A DNA stretch of 64,000 nucleotides from assembly GCA_004154925.1 (NCBI GenBank), contig QJNS01000125.1:124651-188650 (forward strand). The letters are read 5' to 3'. The position numbers and the translations under genes were made by a program. This stretch comes from Monosporascus cannonballus. Taxonomy: Eukaryota > Ascomycota > Sordariomycetes > Xylariales. The notes beneath the pieces were generated by a model. The model was not told the origin of the DNA, searched no databases, and was given only the letters and a program-made list of their open reading frames with translations. Positions 35,141 to 45,146 of the stretch are shown here, in pieces (the stretch's first letter is position 1; every line of letters starts with the position of its first letter).

Positions 35141-35958
35141 TTAGAGGATGTTCTTAAATCCCAAGTAGGCAGAATTGATGTCTAACTCGAGCTCACGGGC
35201 CTGCTGCTCACTCAGCTCCTCCGCAGCCTTCATCTGATTCAGCGTAATTAACCACTGCACGATCTTGCCGCGGTTTTCGAAGTCGCGGTCCGTGACTTTG
35301 TTGACGCTCTGAATGACATCCGTCAAGAGGGGATGGAGCTGGTCTTTGGCTAAAAGACCTAGACGTAGGGCGTCCAAAAACGTGATAAAGTCCTGGGTAG
35401 CCTCGAGGATGAGAGCCCCCGACTTGTTGTTGGACGCAGCGGCCGGTTGTGAGGGCGTTCCTGTCGAGGCTGTTACGGCCGTCGAGGGCATGCCCACTCT
35501 AAGTCTTTCCGTGGCACGCGGCACTTCAAGCTACGTCGTGGGTTAGTTTTCTACAGCACTGGGGCTGGATTAGGGGCTCATACATCCCACTCGGCCTTGA
35601 ACTCTTCCAGCCCGACAAATGCCTTCGCTACCGTCTCATCGGCAAGGATTGACCTGTACTGCTTCAGAGATCTCTCGCATATCTCCGTATAGTCTGCTTC
35701 AGGTATGGCATCCTTGAGGAAGGCCCTCTCCAGTTCATCTAGGGTGACGATGATTGAGAAGAGCTCAGCCAATGAGTCTTGTAAGTCTCTCTCAGCCCTG
35801 GTATCGGCCAGCTTGACTTCCTGCAAGGATCTTAGTGTATAATTACATGGAAGGAATCTGGCAACCAGGTATACCTCATCCAAGTTGATTGTGGCAGACA
35901 GTGTCGTGTTAGGCACATAGCTGTGAGGCGTCGGCGCATACGCTTGTCGTGAGCTCAT
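35141..35958 (-). CDS. VPS28: ESCRT-I subunit VPS28
   Basis: This is an endosomal sorting component of ESCRT-I (with VPS23 and VPS37) that helps sort ubiquitinated membrane proteins into multivesicular bodies. Exons on the minus strand are 35958-35875, 35820-35584 and 35530-35141, giving 711 bases and 236 residues, the usual length. The N-terminal core reads EEVKLADTRAERDLQDSLAE and VTLDELERAFLKD. After a Pro/Ala/Ser linker, the C-terminal four-helix domain (ALRLGLLAKDQLHPLL..INSAYLGFKN) is the ESCRT-II contact region. The first intron (54 bases, GTATAC..TGCAG) is in frame and lacks stops, so gene finders could keep it as 18 false residues; the splice gives the conserved LDEEVKL. The second intron is 53 bases. 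It is divergent from NOC2. Confidence 0.95.
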
Positions 35959-36324
35959 GTTAGGGGCGGAGATGGTTCTTATTCACAGTCTAATGTTGAA
36001 GGAGGCGAGCCCGGTCAGGACTACCTTATCATCACCTGGAGGCATCCGCGAATATTTACCAGACAACATCCCCATTGTGGCATCAGCTGGCATATGTACT
36101 CAACACCTGCCGAGAGTACTTAGGTACTCGTATGTATCGTGCAAGCAAGACCTCCACCAGCCCCACCACGCTAAGCTGATAAGGAATTCCCGCTAAGATA
36201 AGCCCGAAAACTTTTGGGAAGTGAAGGCACAGGCTCCTGGCCCAGAGCAACGAGGAGACTTGTCCCTCTACCATATACTCCCCATATCGATTCTCCTCGA
36301 CGCACTTGTCGCGCACTATTCGCG
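35959..36324. promoter_or_regulatory. Divergent promoter region, VPS28 / NOC2
   Basis: This 366-base spacer separates two conserved housekeeping genes read in opposite directions. No TATA element is obvious on either side. The open frame running into NOC2 from 36214 is probably 5' leader rather than protein. Confidence 0.5.
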
Positions 36325-38703
36325 ATGGCGGGCGCAAAAAAAAACTTCAAGGCAACCAAGAAATTCGAACAGAAGCACCTGAAAGGCGTCCTAGAGAAGC
36401 GAAAAGCGATAGCCAAGATCAAGCAGAGGCAGCAGGTCAAGACAAAGAAGCAGGCCAAACGAGCACAAGATGACGAATTCTACAAGGGCGCCGAGGATGG
36501 AGAGAAGCTGGCCAAGGCAAATAGCAGCAAGAAGACCGCCAATGTCAACGACATGAGCGTTGACGACTTCTTCGGCGGCGGCTTTGAGATCATTGAAAAG
36601 TCACAGCCGGGCAAGAGAGCTGCATCGAAGAAGCTGGGCAAGCGGAAGAGAGACGAACGAGCCGATGAAGACGATGATGGACGGAACGATAGCGATGCTT
36701 CATCCCAGCAGAGCGACTTGGACTTCTCCGACGAAGAACTACCGGCTGGGAGCGAGAGCGAGGGAGATGGTGACGAAGATGGCGAGGGTGTTGGAATGAG
36801 CAAACAAACCATGGACGACCTTGCCGAGAAGGATCCCGAGTTCTACAAATTCCTGAAAGAGAACGACCCCGAAGCCCTAGAGTTCGATGACGCCGACTTG
36901 GCCGAAGTGGACGAGCTTAGTGCTAGTGAGGAAGAACAACCGAAGAAGAAGCGGAAAAAGGACAAGAACGAATCAAAGGGGGGAAGCGATGCTGCCGAGG
37001 GGGCTGCGGGAGACAATGAGCTGACGCAGGCCACGGTTGCGCGTTGGAAAGCCTCCTTAACAGAAACGAAATCGTTGAGGGCTGCAAGACAGGTCGTCCT
37101 AGCATTTCGTTCCGCCGCACACCTCAACGAGGATGACGAAGAGGAACAGAAGAAGCAGCGGTATACGATATCGGATCCCCAAGTATTCCACGACGTGCTC
37201 GTTGTCGCGCTTAAGCAAATACCCGACGTATTCCAACACCACGTTCCCGTCAAGGAGTCGGCGAATGGCAAGGTTCAGGTCCCGACAGATTCCAAAAAGT
37301 TCAAGACGCTATCAATGCTCTTGAGGACCTACATTTCGTCCACCCTTCGCTTATTGAGCACGTTATCCGACGACGCTACTCTCAAACTCACATTATCAGC
37401 CTTAACGCCACTCGCACCCTATCTCCTGAGTTTCCGAAAGCTACTCAAGGTAGTCATTAAGACCGTCATCGGCTTCTGGTCTCAGACTACCAGCAGTGAG
37501 ACGACTCGTATTACTGCATTTTTAGTCTTACGGCGGTTTGTTATTGTTGGCGACAAGGGTGTCAGGGAAGCTGTGCTCAAGGCTACCTATCAGGGCCTGC
37601 TTGCGGGATCCCGTGTTACCAACGTCAATACGATACAGGGTATCAACTTGATAAAAATCTCAGCAGCAGAGTTATGGGGCATAGATCATGGTATTGGCTA
37701 CACGACTGCCTTCACTTTCATTCGCCAGCTTGCTATCCATCTTAGGAATAGCATCGTCCACAATAAGAACGATGCGTACAAGGCCATCTACAACTGGCAA
37801 TATGTCCATTCTTTGGACTTCTGGTCATGCGTACTCTCAGAGCATTGCAACCCGCTCAAGGAAGCCGAGGCCGGGAAGGAGTCGCAGCTCAAGCTCCTGA
37901 TATATCCCCTGGTGCAGGTCACCCTTGGTGCGATGCGTCTCATTCCAACGGCAACCTACTTCCCTCTTCGTTTCCACTTGATGAGGTCTCTGCTTCGAAT
38001 TTCAAGATCGACCGGGACCTATATCCCGTTAGCGTCAGCCCTGCTAGAGGTACTCAACTCGGCGGAAATGAAGAAATCACCGAAGGCCGCGACCCTGAAG
38101 GCCCTCGACTTCCACGTCGCCTACAAGGCCCCGAAGTCTTACCTGCGCACCCGCATCTACCAGGACGGCGTAGGCGAGCAGGTCGTCGAGCTCTTCGGCG
38201 AGTACTTCGTCCTCTGGGCCAAGAGCATCGCGTTCCCCGAGTTCGCGCTGCCCGTCATCATCATGCTGAAGCGGTGGCTCAAACAGGCGAGCAAGAAGGG
38301 CGGCACCGGCAACAACAACTCCAAGCTGCGCTCGGCCCTCGCCGTGCTAGTCCAGAAGCTCGAGGCCAACGCCAAGTTCATCGAGGACAGGCGCGCCAAA
38401 GTCGACTTCGCGCCCAAGGACCGCTCGCAGGTCGACGCGTTTCTCAGCGACTTCGAGTGGGAGAAGACGCCCCTCGGCGCCTACGTCGTCGGGCAGCGCA
38501 GGGCCGCCGCTGAGAGACAGAAGATGGTCGAAGCCGCCCGCAGGGAGGACGAGAGGAAGCGCAAGGAGGAGGAGCTGGAGGCCCTCAACGGGGATGATGA
38601 CGTCTCCGAGGTTGGTGGGGAGGACGGAGAGGAAGAGGAGCTGGATGAACTCGAAGAGGACGAGGAAGCGGAAGAGGATTCTTCTGAGGATGATAACGAA
38701 TAG
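36325..38703 (+). CDS. NOC2: Nucleolar complex protein 2 (60S ribosome export factor)
   Basis: NOC2 acts with NOC1 and NOC3 in maturation and intranuclear movement of pre-60S ribosomal particles. The ATG at 36325 (MAGAKKNFKATKKFEQ) gives 792 residues without introns. The frame is open 37 codons further upstream, but conserved NOC2 proteins begin with this Lys-rich start. Residues ~1-230 are basic and acidic low-complexity, with nuclear-localisation-like KKKRKK, SDLDFSDEE, and the DPEFYKFLKENDPEALEFDD motif typical of the family. The Noc2 helical-repeat domain covers roughly residues 300-650, including GINLIKISAAELWGID, YNWQYVHSLDFWSCVL and TYFPLRFHLMRSL. The last ~60 residues form a Glu/Asp-rich tail. 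No damage is seen although repeats lie within 10 kb. Confidence 0.95.
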   Translation: MAGAKKNFKATKKFEQKHLKGVLEKRKAIAKIKQRQQVKTKKQAKRAQDDEFYKGAEDGEKLAKANSSKKTANVNDMSVDDFFGGGFEIIEKSQPGKRAASKKLGKRKRDERADEDDDGRNDSDASSQQSDLDFSDEELPAGSESEGDGDEDGEGVGMSKQTMDDLAEKDPEFYKFLKENDPEALEFDDADLAEVDELSASEEEQPKKKRKKDKNESKGGSDAAEGAAGDNELTQATVARWKASLTETKSLRAARQVVLAFRSAAHLNEDDEEEQKKQRYTISDPQVFHDVLVVALKQIPDVFQHHVPVKESANGKVQVPTDSKKFKTLSMLLRTYISSTLRLLSTLSDDATLKLTLSALTPLAPYLLSFRKLLKVVIKTVIGFWSQTTSSETTRITAFLVLRRFVIVGDKGVREAVLKATYQGLLAGSRVTNVNTIQGINLIKISAAELWGIDHGIGYTTAFTFIRQLAIHLRNSIVHNKNDAYKAIYNWQYVHSLDFWSCVLSEHCNPLKEAEAGKESQLKLLIYPLVQVTLGAMRLIPTATYFPLRFHLMRSLLRISRSTGTYIPLASALLEVLNSAEMKKSPKAATLKALDFHVAYKAPKSYLRTRIYQDGVGEQVVELFGEYFVLWAKSIAFPEFALPVIIMLKRWLKQASKKGGTGNNNSKLRSALAVLVQKLEANAKFIEDRRAKVDFAPKDRSQVDAFLSDFEWEKTPLGAYVVGQRRAAAERQKMVEAARREDERKRKEEELEALNGDDDVSEVGGEDGEEEELDELEEDEEAEEDSSEDDNE

Positions 38704-38953
38704 ACAGAGGCAGAGGCGTGTTTACTGCACTTTAAGACCTAATTGGTCCGGGTCTAGGGGGTTAATAAAATCACTGCGTACGGAACTTCATTGCCTAGTC
38801 ATTAAAAACATTAAAGATTTGACCCAGCCGTGGAATCCTTTCCCCGTTGCACAGCCAGCGACCCTTTCCAGAAATCTAACACGCCCTTTACTTTCTTGCC
38901 CTTACCTCCTCCTTCCTCTTTGACGCCCTAGCCAGGAGCGCTCTCATCCGATC

Positions 38954-39300
38954 CTAGGCCTTGCTATCGAGGAACTCCAGGACCTGCTCCACCTTCTCGC
39001 CGCTCACGTCCATGGTGAGTACCCGCATATACTCGCCCCTAAACTCCCATTCACCCTCTCCCTCCTCACCGTCGCCATCACCATCTCCAACTTCGTCGTG
39101 GAACTCGGCCCGCGAGTCCGCCCATACAGCGACCTGGCTGAGCCACGGGTTGGGCCGGACCTCGCTGGCGCGGACGGGGAAGCCGCGCAGCAGCCCCCTC
39201 AGGTGGGCCATGTGCGTGGCAAACTTCGCACAGTCAAAGGGCCCCGGGAAGTTGAGGGACGCGGGCGCGAACGCGTGCTTGTACTTCTTCTCGCTTAATT
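38954..39300 (-). CDS. SnoaL-like domain protein, 3' part only
   Basis: The minus-strand frame from ~39300 to the stop at 38954 reads KHAFAPASLNFPGPF, then HMAHLRGLLRGF, then VAVWADSRAEF, an acidic Gly/Asp loop, GEYMRVLTMDVSGEKV and VLEFLDSKA. This is the second two thirds of a fungal SnoaL-like (NTF2-fold) protein of ~130-150 residues. The family ranges from isomerases and cyclases to proteins without catalysis, so no reaction can be assigned. A first exon with the usual opening helix was not found between 39300 and 39700. There is no ATG in this frame before the HMAHLRG stretch. It is either 5'-truncated or has a distant first exon. It is convergent with NOC2. Confidence 0.55.
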
Positions 39301-39718
39301 GTGCGAGATGGAGGCCTGTGGACCTTAGGACATGTAAATAGAGAACCACAGGCTTTTCTTAGACCCCGGAAGATTAACTGTCTCGCTGGGAAACATCTTC
39401 CTTACGTTAAGCATCAAACCCAGTTCCACTTGGTCGTGCCACGAAGATTCGTAAGCTTTATTGAGTCCATACCTCCGTTTATCTACGGTCTCTATTCGGC
39501 ATATACACCGCGATTTTGACCCGTACACTGTGGTACAAATCTATGAGTCGTCTCAAGACAGATAGAACCAAGTGCACTGCAGCTGCAATGGCGCTGGTCT
39601 CTTGGCTGATTAAGTTTATTTGTACAGGTTTCGTGTCATAACCCTTCGGCCGCCCTCTTTGGGTCAACCCTTCTCTAGCTTCTATCGTTACATCATCATC
39701 GTCTTCCACTGTCCGCAC

Positions 39719-40229
39719 CTAGTACTTTTTGCCGGGCATGCTGTCAGTCTGCTGTTGCTGCTTCTTCTTCAGCATCTCTTCCTCGTCGGCCTGAATGTCG
39801 GCGTCGGCCATTGCGCCCCGTGACGGCTTATTGCCATGCGCCTGGGCCTATTGTATCTCATTAGCATAGTTATTCAAATGTGCGATAATGGGACGAACTC
39901 ACTCGGGAAAGGGGATCGTTCTTGTATCTCTCCTCCGTCGCGGTTTCGATCTGGGATCACGGGCCAATGTCAGACGTTGAGCCACTGACAACATGCTGGT
40001 CGTATACTAACCTCTTGACTGCGGATCTCGTTCATGGCTCGAGGTTTGTCCTCTGCGCAGAGTCAGAATTTGTTCGAAGACATGCATCTGATATCAAGGA
40101 GACCGTACTGGGCATGTAGCCTTCGACGTTGATGTTTTGGGTCCTCTGCTCCTCCTTGATGCTGGAGTCGGCGAAGTTTCGCTGGTCTTGATCTTCATAC
40201 ACGCCGCCCATTCCGTGAGTGCCAGACAT
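39719..40229 (-). CDS. Small conserved-looking hydrophilic protein, four exons, function unknown
   Basis: Exons on the minus strand are 40229-40109, 40052-40012, 39950-39903 and 39847-39719. They join in frame to 339 bases (112 residues), with introns of 56, 61 and 55 bases that all have GT..AG ends. The protein starts MSGTHGMGGVYEDQDQRNF. It then has a KDKPRAMNEIRSQE stretch, ETATEERYKNDPLSR, and ends in an acidic/Lys/Gln helix followed by DSMPGKKY. It is charged, with no cysteine, no signal peptide and no membrane segment. The exon phases agree and the composition is protein-like, so I think it is real. I do not recognise a named family; similar MPGKK-ending small proteins may occur in other ascomycetes, from memory only. 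Confidence 0.7.
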
Positions 40230-40689
40230 CTTGGATATGGTATTGTTGGAAGAGTGTAACCGTACTTGGTTGGAATCTCTTTCGTGTATGGTGGTTCAGG
40301 GGTATAGTAGTAACGTTAGGGTCGTGGTTTAGTTGTGATTGGAATCGGCCAAAGTTTTAAGTTTGAACAGTCTGTCCTTCCACTGTAAATATATGAGCAA
40401 TTGGTACATGGTCCCAGAGCTAGACGTCATAACGTCAGTAGAGCTTAGGTCATGATGATGTATTGTTCACGGCATCATTGGAGGTTGGCGTCTCCAGCTT
40501 ATGTCAGTGGCCCACTGTTGTTACCCTCACAGGGAGCCTCGACAAGGAGGGAAATTGCTAAACTTTAATTCAACGACGACGCTCAGTCACTTCATCCAAA
40601 CATCGAACCATACTGACAGGGGCTGTTCGATGGGCTGCCGGAGCAGCGTCGTCCAGTCAAGTAAATTGAAATGAATTGCCTACTTTAAT

Positions 40690-41560
40690 GACTTCTCGCT
40701 CTTCCGAGCTTTGATCTACGGCCCAAAAGGTTAAGCATGACCCCACGAATCATTGCACCGATCCACTGCGCCAATTCGCTGCCGTATGTGGCCGGGCCAA
40801 GACTATCTCAATGTGGCCGAAAGAAGACGGACAGCAGCGACTCTGAATCTCCGACCACATCGATGCCAACGCAGAGGAACGAGATGCGTCTCACCGACCG
40901 GGTTTTGTGAATATCCCAATAGTGACTAAGAATGCCCGTTGCGAGCGGCCACGGCCGACAGCATGGCCATGAGAGTCATGGGCCATTCGACGTGTTCCCG
41001 TCTCGCCTTACGCAGGGCAAAGGCGAAGCCCACCTCGGCAACGCCCATGATTTCTCCGATGAGCGTAACTACGAAGGCCGCCTTTCCGGTGCGCTAACCT
41101 TAGCCGTAGTATTTGCACTGTGCCCATGTGATCAAACTTAGCGTCGTCAGAATCTGGGGTTAGAGTTGCGGCGCGATACTGATGCTCCCCCAAGATAGTG
41201 TATTCGCAGAGGGGCAGTCCTACCGACGCCCATAACATCATCATCGCTGGTTGAAGACCAGTGGTGCTATGCCGGCAGTAGTTGGTAACAATTTACGGTA
41301 TGAGCTGGGCATGGCAACATAGCCAATTGGGCGTCGATCGTGGGTCAATAACGGGTGCATACCAGTATGGACAAACATACGGCACCGGCTGTCCCCAGCA
41401 CGTTAACAGCGATAGGGGATGTCCATCGTATCAACTTAATAGTGCCCTCTTTGAATTCTCGGCCGCCCCAGGCCAGGAAACAGAGCACATTGATGAACAG
41501 CCTAGCGGCTACATACATGTTCGCCAACACATCGAATGGAAACCCTTTCCTTCGGGCCAC
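40690..41560 (-). pseudogene. PQ-loop repeat membrane transporter relic
   Basis: Pieces on the minus strand, read from right to left, line up with fungal PQ-loop (cystinosin-like) membrane proteins. These are NVLGTAGAVCLSI (~41400), MMMLWASVGLPL (~41220-41240), then QPQIL/SLITWAQC (CAA now TAA, ~41130-41165) and LIGEIMGVAEVGFAFALR (~41010-41060). They continue with EWPMTLMAMLSAVA (~40950), HYWDIHKTRSVRRISFL (~40880-40915) and GSELAQWIGAMI (~40770). Frames change several times and stops interrupt, so no protein is made. The change of CAA to TAA is a C-to-T transition before A. PQ-loop proteins export or exchange small solutes, often across vacuolar membranes. Confidence 0.65.
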
Positions 41561-41583
41561 AGTAAACTCGAATATCTGCTAAT

Positions 41584-41720
41584 AAAACGTGTTTGTTAGC
41601 AAAACGTGTCTAGTATTTGCTAGCCAGAGGTGTCTGCTGGCAAAAAGTGTCTGCTGCCAGATGTATCTGCTGGTTAAAAGTGTCTGTTAGCCAAAGGTAT
41701 CTGCTGGCCAAAGGTATTTC
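41584..41720. repeat. Degenerate 17-bp tandem repeat, ~8 units
   Basis: Units follow the pattern AAAAGTGTCTGCTGGCC, with variants such as AAAGGTATCTGCTGGCC and AAAAAGTGTCTGCTGCC and one longer unit. The repeat lies just beyond the 5' end of the PQ-loop relic. Confidence 0.85.
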
Positions 41721-42280
41721 ACTACGTAATGCAGCGCGTTTGCACCAGTCTCATCACGGGCCTCCATTTACACTTGATCATTTTGTATATCACTTCATTC
41801 TTGAGATCACTACAATTTTTCAACCCCCGGTTTCCTGCTTGCTCTCTCGAGGCCAACGCTAAAATACTGCATTGTACACTCCGCAGCACGCACACAGAAT
41901 TGGTAGTCGGCGCGCCCATCACCAAGCTACAGGCTGTTGTCCTGGGTGTTGGGGAACGTGGTCTCCCGCGGGTACATCTCATGAGGAACTGCTTTACAGC
42001 TAAGCTCCTGTCTATTCTGTTGTGCATGTGATGTTACTTCTGGAAGCGGCAAAGAGCCCTGGGATTCTCTCTATCTCGTTCTATAACTCCCACTGCGCAT
42101 CCGAGCCACCGATTCATCTACCCTGTCAATTCCCACGTCTCGTGAAACGCACGAACACTGAGCCAAGGATGCTTCGAACGTTAACGGGTGCGATACGAAA
42201 AGCCTGGGCGGGTGGGAGACCTACGTGAGCTCATATTATACAGGGGCACTTTGTTTCTGGTATCCATAATTCGTTCGGTA
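41721..42280. other. Gene-free spacer
   Basis: Only mutually overlapping short frames without motifs occur here. It lies 3' of the F-box relic. Confidence 0.45.
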
Positions 42281-43905
42281 TTACACGGTCTGCACGCCCT
42301 CCAGAACTTTCTGTCCTATCCGAATCTGCTGCCACGAGATGGGCCGAATGACCTGGCCCGAAAGCATTAGGTAGTGAATTGCATCACCGTGAGACTTGAT
42401 AGCAGCTTCACCCAGCCGTTCCTGAACCAAATTGAGTCTCCAACCGTCATACTGATGTACGACGGCTTCCCAAGCCTGGATTATAGATGGTTCCATGGTC
42501 AATTTCCATGTGCCTCTCCAAATAATTATAGCTTGCTGTATATCGCGGGACGCCTGATACTTGAAGAGCGCCGCCAACCCCTTTCTTCCGTTCCAAATCT
42601 CCATTGTTTCCAGTTGTGGCATCTTTATGGCCGCTGCCGCCGCTGCCTGAAGCATAGCTCCAATCTCGATCGAATTCTCGTCGGGCGTAAGGAATTTTGA
42701 AGTAAGCACAAGCGAGGTTAGGTGTGGCCACTCCCAAGAGGGTTCGATCTCGAAGAAATGGCTAGCATCTACGATGAAGGATGCTGCGAGATGCTCAAGC
42801 TTGAGGCTGGCGAGTGCGACCATCCGGCTAACAGCTGGGGCTGGGTTGCGAGTACTGTCGCATCCGCTCAAGTCAACCCCGAGCAGGAATCGCTGCATAA
42901 TAGCTGGGTACTGTTGATTAAAGTTCTCGAAGACCACGAGTCACTTGAGATTATAGTTGAACCGTTGGATAGACTCGAAAAGATATCGGAAATCTAGATA
43001 ACGGATGCGGGTTATTAGCAATAGAGTGCCCATACAAATGAGAGCGAGCAACAGCTTGGGCAGGTATGCAGCAATGCTCGCTTCTATCTGTATAAAGTCC
43101 CATTCCCTCCAGGGCTCGTAGTGGACTTCCTGGAGTCTGGGGAAACGGGCAAACATATGTGCAAGCGAGCGCGGCTTCCATCTCCGGCGGTTCTGTTGCC
43201 GGAGAAGTAAACTGGTTACCGCCGGGACCGATGGAAGCTGATCCCACCATTGGAGCTCTAACTGCTCACTATCAAACGGTCCCTCCTCCATAATTGAATG
43301 GAAAACTTTGCGGATTGCCGCCGTTGACGGAGCGGAGTGTCGAAAACCAGCAACCCAGCCATGTTGAGGATCATTATAGACTTTCTTAATATCGTCTGCT
43401 CTATACCACCACCTACTAGCATATCTGAAGGGGTATCGGGCGTAAAGGTCAGATATTTAAACCAATGTTTTGAGTCACTAGGCGAGTAGATACTAATATC
43501 GAGTATCAAATCGCCGTTAAGATCCCATGTGCTGAGAATCGAGAACAGATTCTGGAATGCCGTGGTGATAGGACAGTTATCTGTATCGCTGATAGCAAAT
43601 GCCTCTTCCCACTCCACGTCTGTGAGCATTCCACGGGCAGGCGCGCACTTGGTGCAGTCATAGTCATCATGTTCCAAGCAGAACCAGATATAGCCGACGA
43701 GAGCCCGATTGCGATACATCATCGAACCAAAATCAACGAGGCGCGACGGTGTCAGTTTGATTCGGGCGAAGTTATATCGCTCGAGTTCTGTTTGCCACTC
43801 TCGAGACACAGTGGCCAAGCGACCCAGTGTGCAACCGTCTTGCATCAGGGCTTCTAAGATAAGAAGCCGGATTTCTCTGGGAAGCCATCCCATGTTGAAT
43901 CCCAT
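42281..43905 (-). pseudogene. F-box-type protein gene, one frameshift and one in-frame stop
   Basis: The ATG at 43905 (or 43893) opens MGWLPREIRLLILEAL..LGRLATVSREWQ, an F-box-like helix set used by fungal substrate adaptors of SCF ubiquitin ligases. The frame continues to DTPSD at ~43425. There a one-base shift moves the conserved reading (ADDIKKVYNDPQHGW, then IRKVFHSIMEEGPFD, QLELQWWDQLPSVP and RRWKPRSLAHMFARFP) into another frame. At 42941-42943 a TGA interrupts before LVVFENFNQQYP. The context LK-stop-LVVF suggests CGA changed to TGA, a C-to-T transition. A 42-base intron-like piece (GTATGG, GCTAATAAC branch, CTAG) may lie at ~42990-43035. The rest (LVLTSKFL..MPQLETMEIWNG) is intact to the stop at 42281. 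Confidence 0.7.
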
Positions 43906-44462
43906 TGCTTCTTGCCAAGTGATATTGAAAACATAGTGTGATAGACCGAGAGTGGTGATAATTTCGGTAATGGAGCGATGTAGGAATATGAGTTGGGAAA
44001 TTCAAGATGTGAGCGTGTGCGATTGTTGTGAAAAGGAATGAAATTCAGCAACTATCGGATGTGCGGAATGACAGGAAACAGGAAACAGGCCAGATTTATA
44101 CCTGTCTGTATCTCCGATTGTTGCTTTGTTGGCTTGTTGGCCTGCGGAAAGTTGTATGGTGTGGTGGTTCTTGGTGTCACGGCAGAGGGAAATAATGCAG
44201 GCAAAGCTGGCAATTTGGCCTCCTTATTAGTGAGATCTATGAAAGGTATTAGGTGCAGTTCTCAAACTTTCAGAGATTGATTCTTAAAGGCCGTACCAAT
44301 AAAAAATAAGATTTAGAATTAAAATAAAGTTTTTAATACGGTTTTTACGTTATTGGTAAGCGGTTTTTAATTTTCGAAGATAATTAATTTTGAGGTATTT
44401 TTTAAAAACAATAATAAATGTTATTAATCTAGAAACGCGAAAAATAATTAGTTGTTTTTAAA
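43906..44462. other. Boundary of the gene island
   Basis: This is the upstream region of the F-box relic. Composition changes sharply to AT-rich at about 44280. No gene is seen. Confidence 0.5.
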
Positions 44463-44565
44463 TTAAAAAAAGAAAGAAAAAAAAGAAGAAAAAAGAAAAA
44501 AAGAAAAAAAAAGAAAAAATATTAAAAGAAAAAAATTAAAAAAAATTAAAAGAAATTAACAAAAG
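44463..44565. repeat. A/G-rich low-complexity tract (left of Gypsy-A copy 2)
   Basis: Runs of A broken by single G (AAAGAAAAAAAAG type), then AAATTAAAAG repeats. A similar tract lies on the other side of Gypsy-A copy 2 (59806-60230), suggesting that the element inserted into such a tract. Confidence 0.8.
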
Positions 44566-44721
44566 TTACGATGTCATAACTCAACTGCTTAGCACGACCA
44601 GAAACGGTAAGGACGCTTCTGTTACGACTCGACAAGCTTTGGCCCCAAAAAACGGTCAAACAAGGATAATACAGTATTACAACCTAAACTTAAATCGGTT
44701 GCAAAAAACGGTCGGATCTAC

Positions 44722-45146
44722 TGTAACGAACCTGTCATACATCCACCTGGAGGTATGAGCAGTATCCGAAATGGGGTCTTGATTTGCAGGTAACAATAGG
44801 GCGAGGAATGATTCAATGGTTCGTTCGTTAAAGAGATTTAAAGACTCTTCCCTTAATCAGAAAACGGTGCAGTTGCCTTTAGACTGAAAGCTTAGATTGA
44901 TAGCTAAGGAGCGAAAACTAAGTAGGTGCTATTTACATAGGAGATTCGTGCCTATTATACTTTTCCCGTTCTTCATGACTTTCGTACTGTCTCTACCCGT
45001 CCTCTGGAGTGTCTCTGGTGGTCTCTGGAGTGTCTCTGGATGGTCTCTGTCGTCTCCGCAGAGACCATTTAGTGGGGCCGAAGTTTACCCACCAGACCTG
45101 GGTCCTGGGTCTCTTTTCTGGCCGGGGGTCTTCTTAATCCGTAACA
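44722..45146 (-). repeat. Solo LTR of family B (subtype 1), inverted, TSD TCTAC
   Basis: This 425-base LTR begins TGTAACGAACCTG and ends TTAATCCGTAACA on the plus strand. TCTAC lies directly on both sides (44717-44721 and 45147-45151). The uninterrupted site is seen in the partner LTR near 59458 (GGATCCACAAAAAAAGG). The sequence is nearly free of RIP damage. It contains a short internal repeat of TCTCTGGAGTGTCTCTGG type. Confidence 0.92.

Noticed and set aside
36214..36324. 37-residue N-terminal extension of NOC2
   Set aside because: The Lys-rich MAGAKKNFK start is typical of the family and the upstream segment looks like leader sequence.
37827..38513. 228-codon plus-strand frame inside NOC2
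   Set aside because: An Arg/Pro/Gly-rich out-of-frame shadow of GC-rich NOC2 coding sequence.
41584..41720. CRISPR-like array
   Set aside because: Units are contiguous with no spacers, there are no cas genes, and the organism is a fungus.
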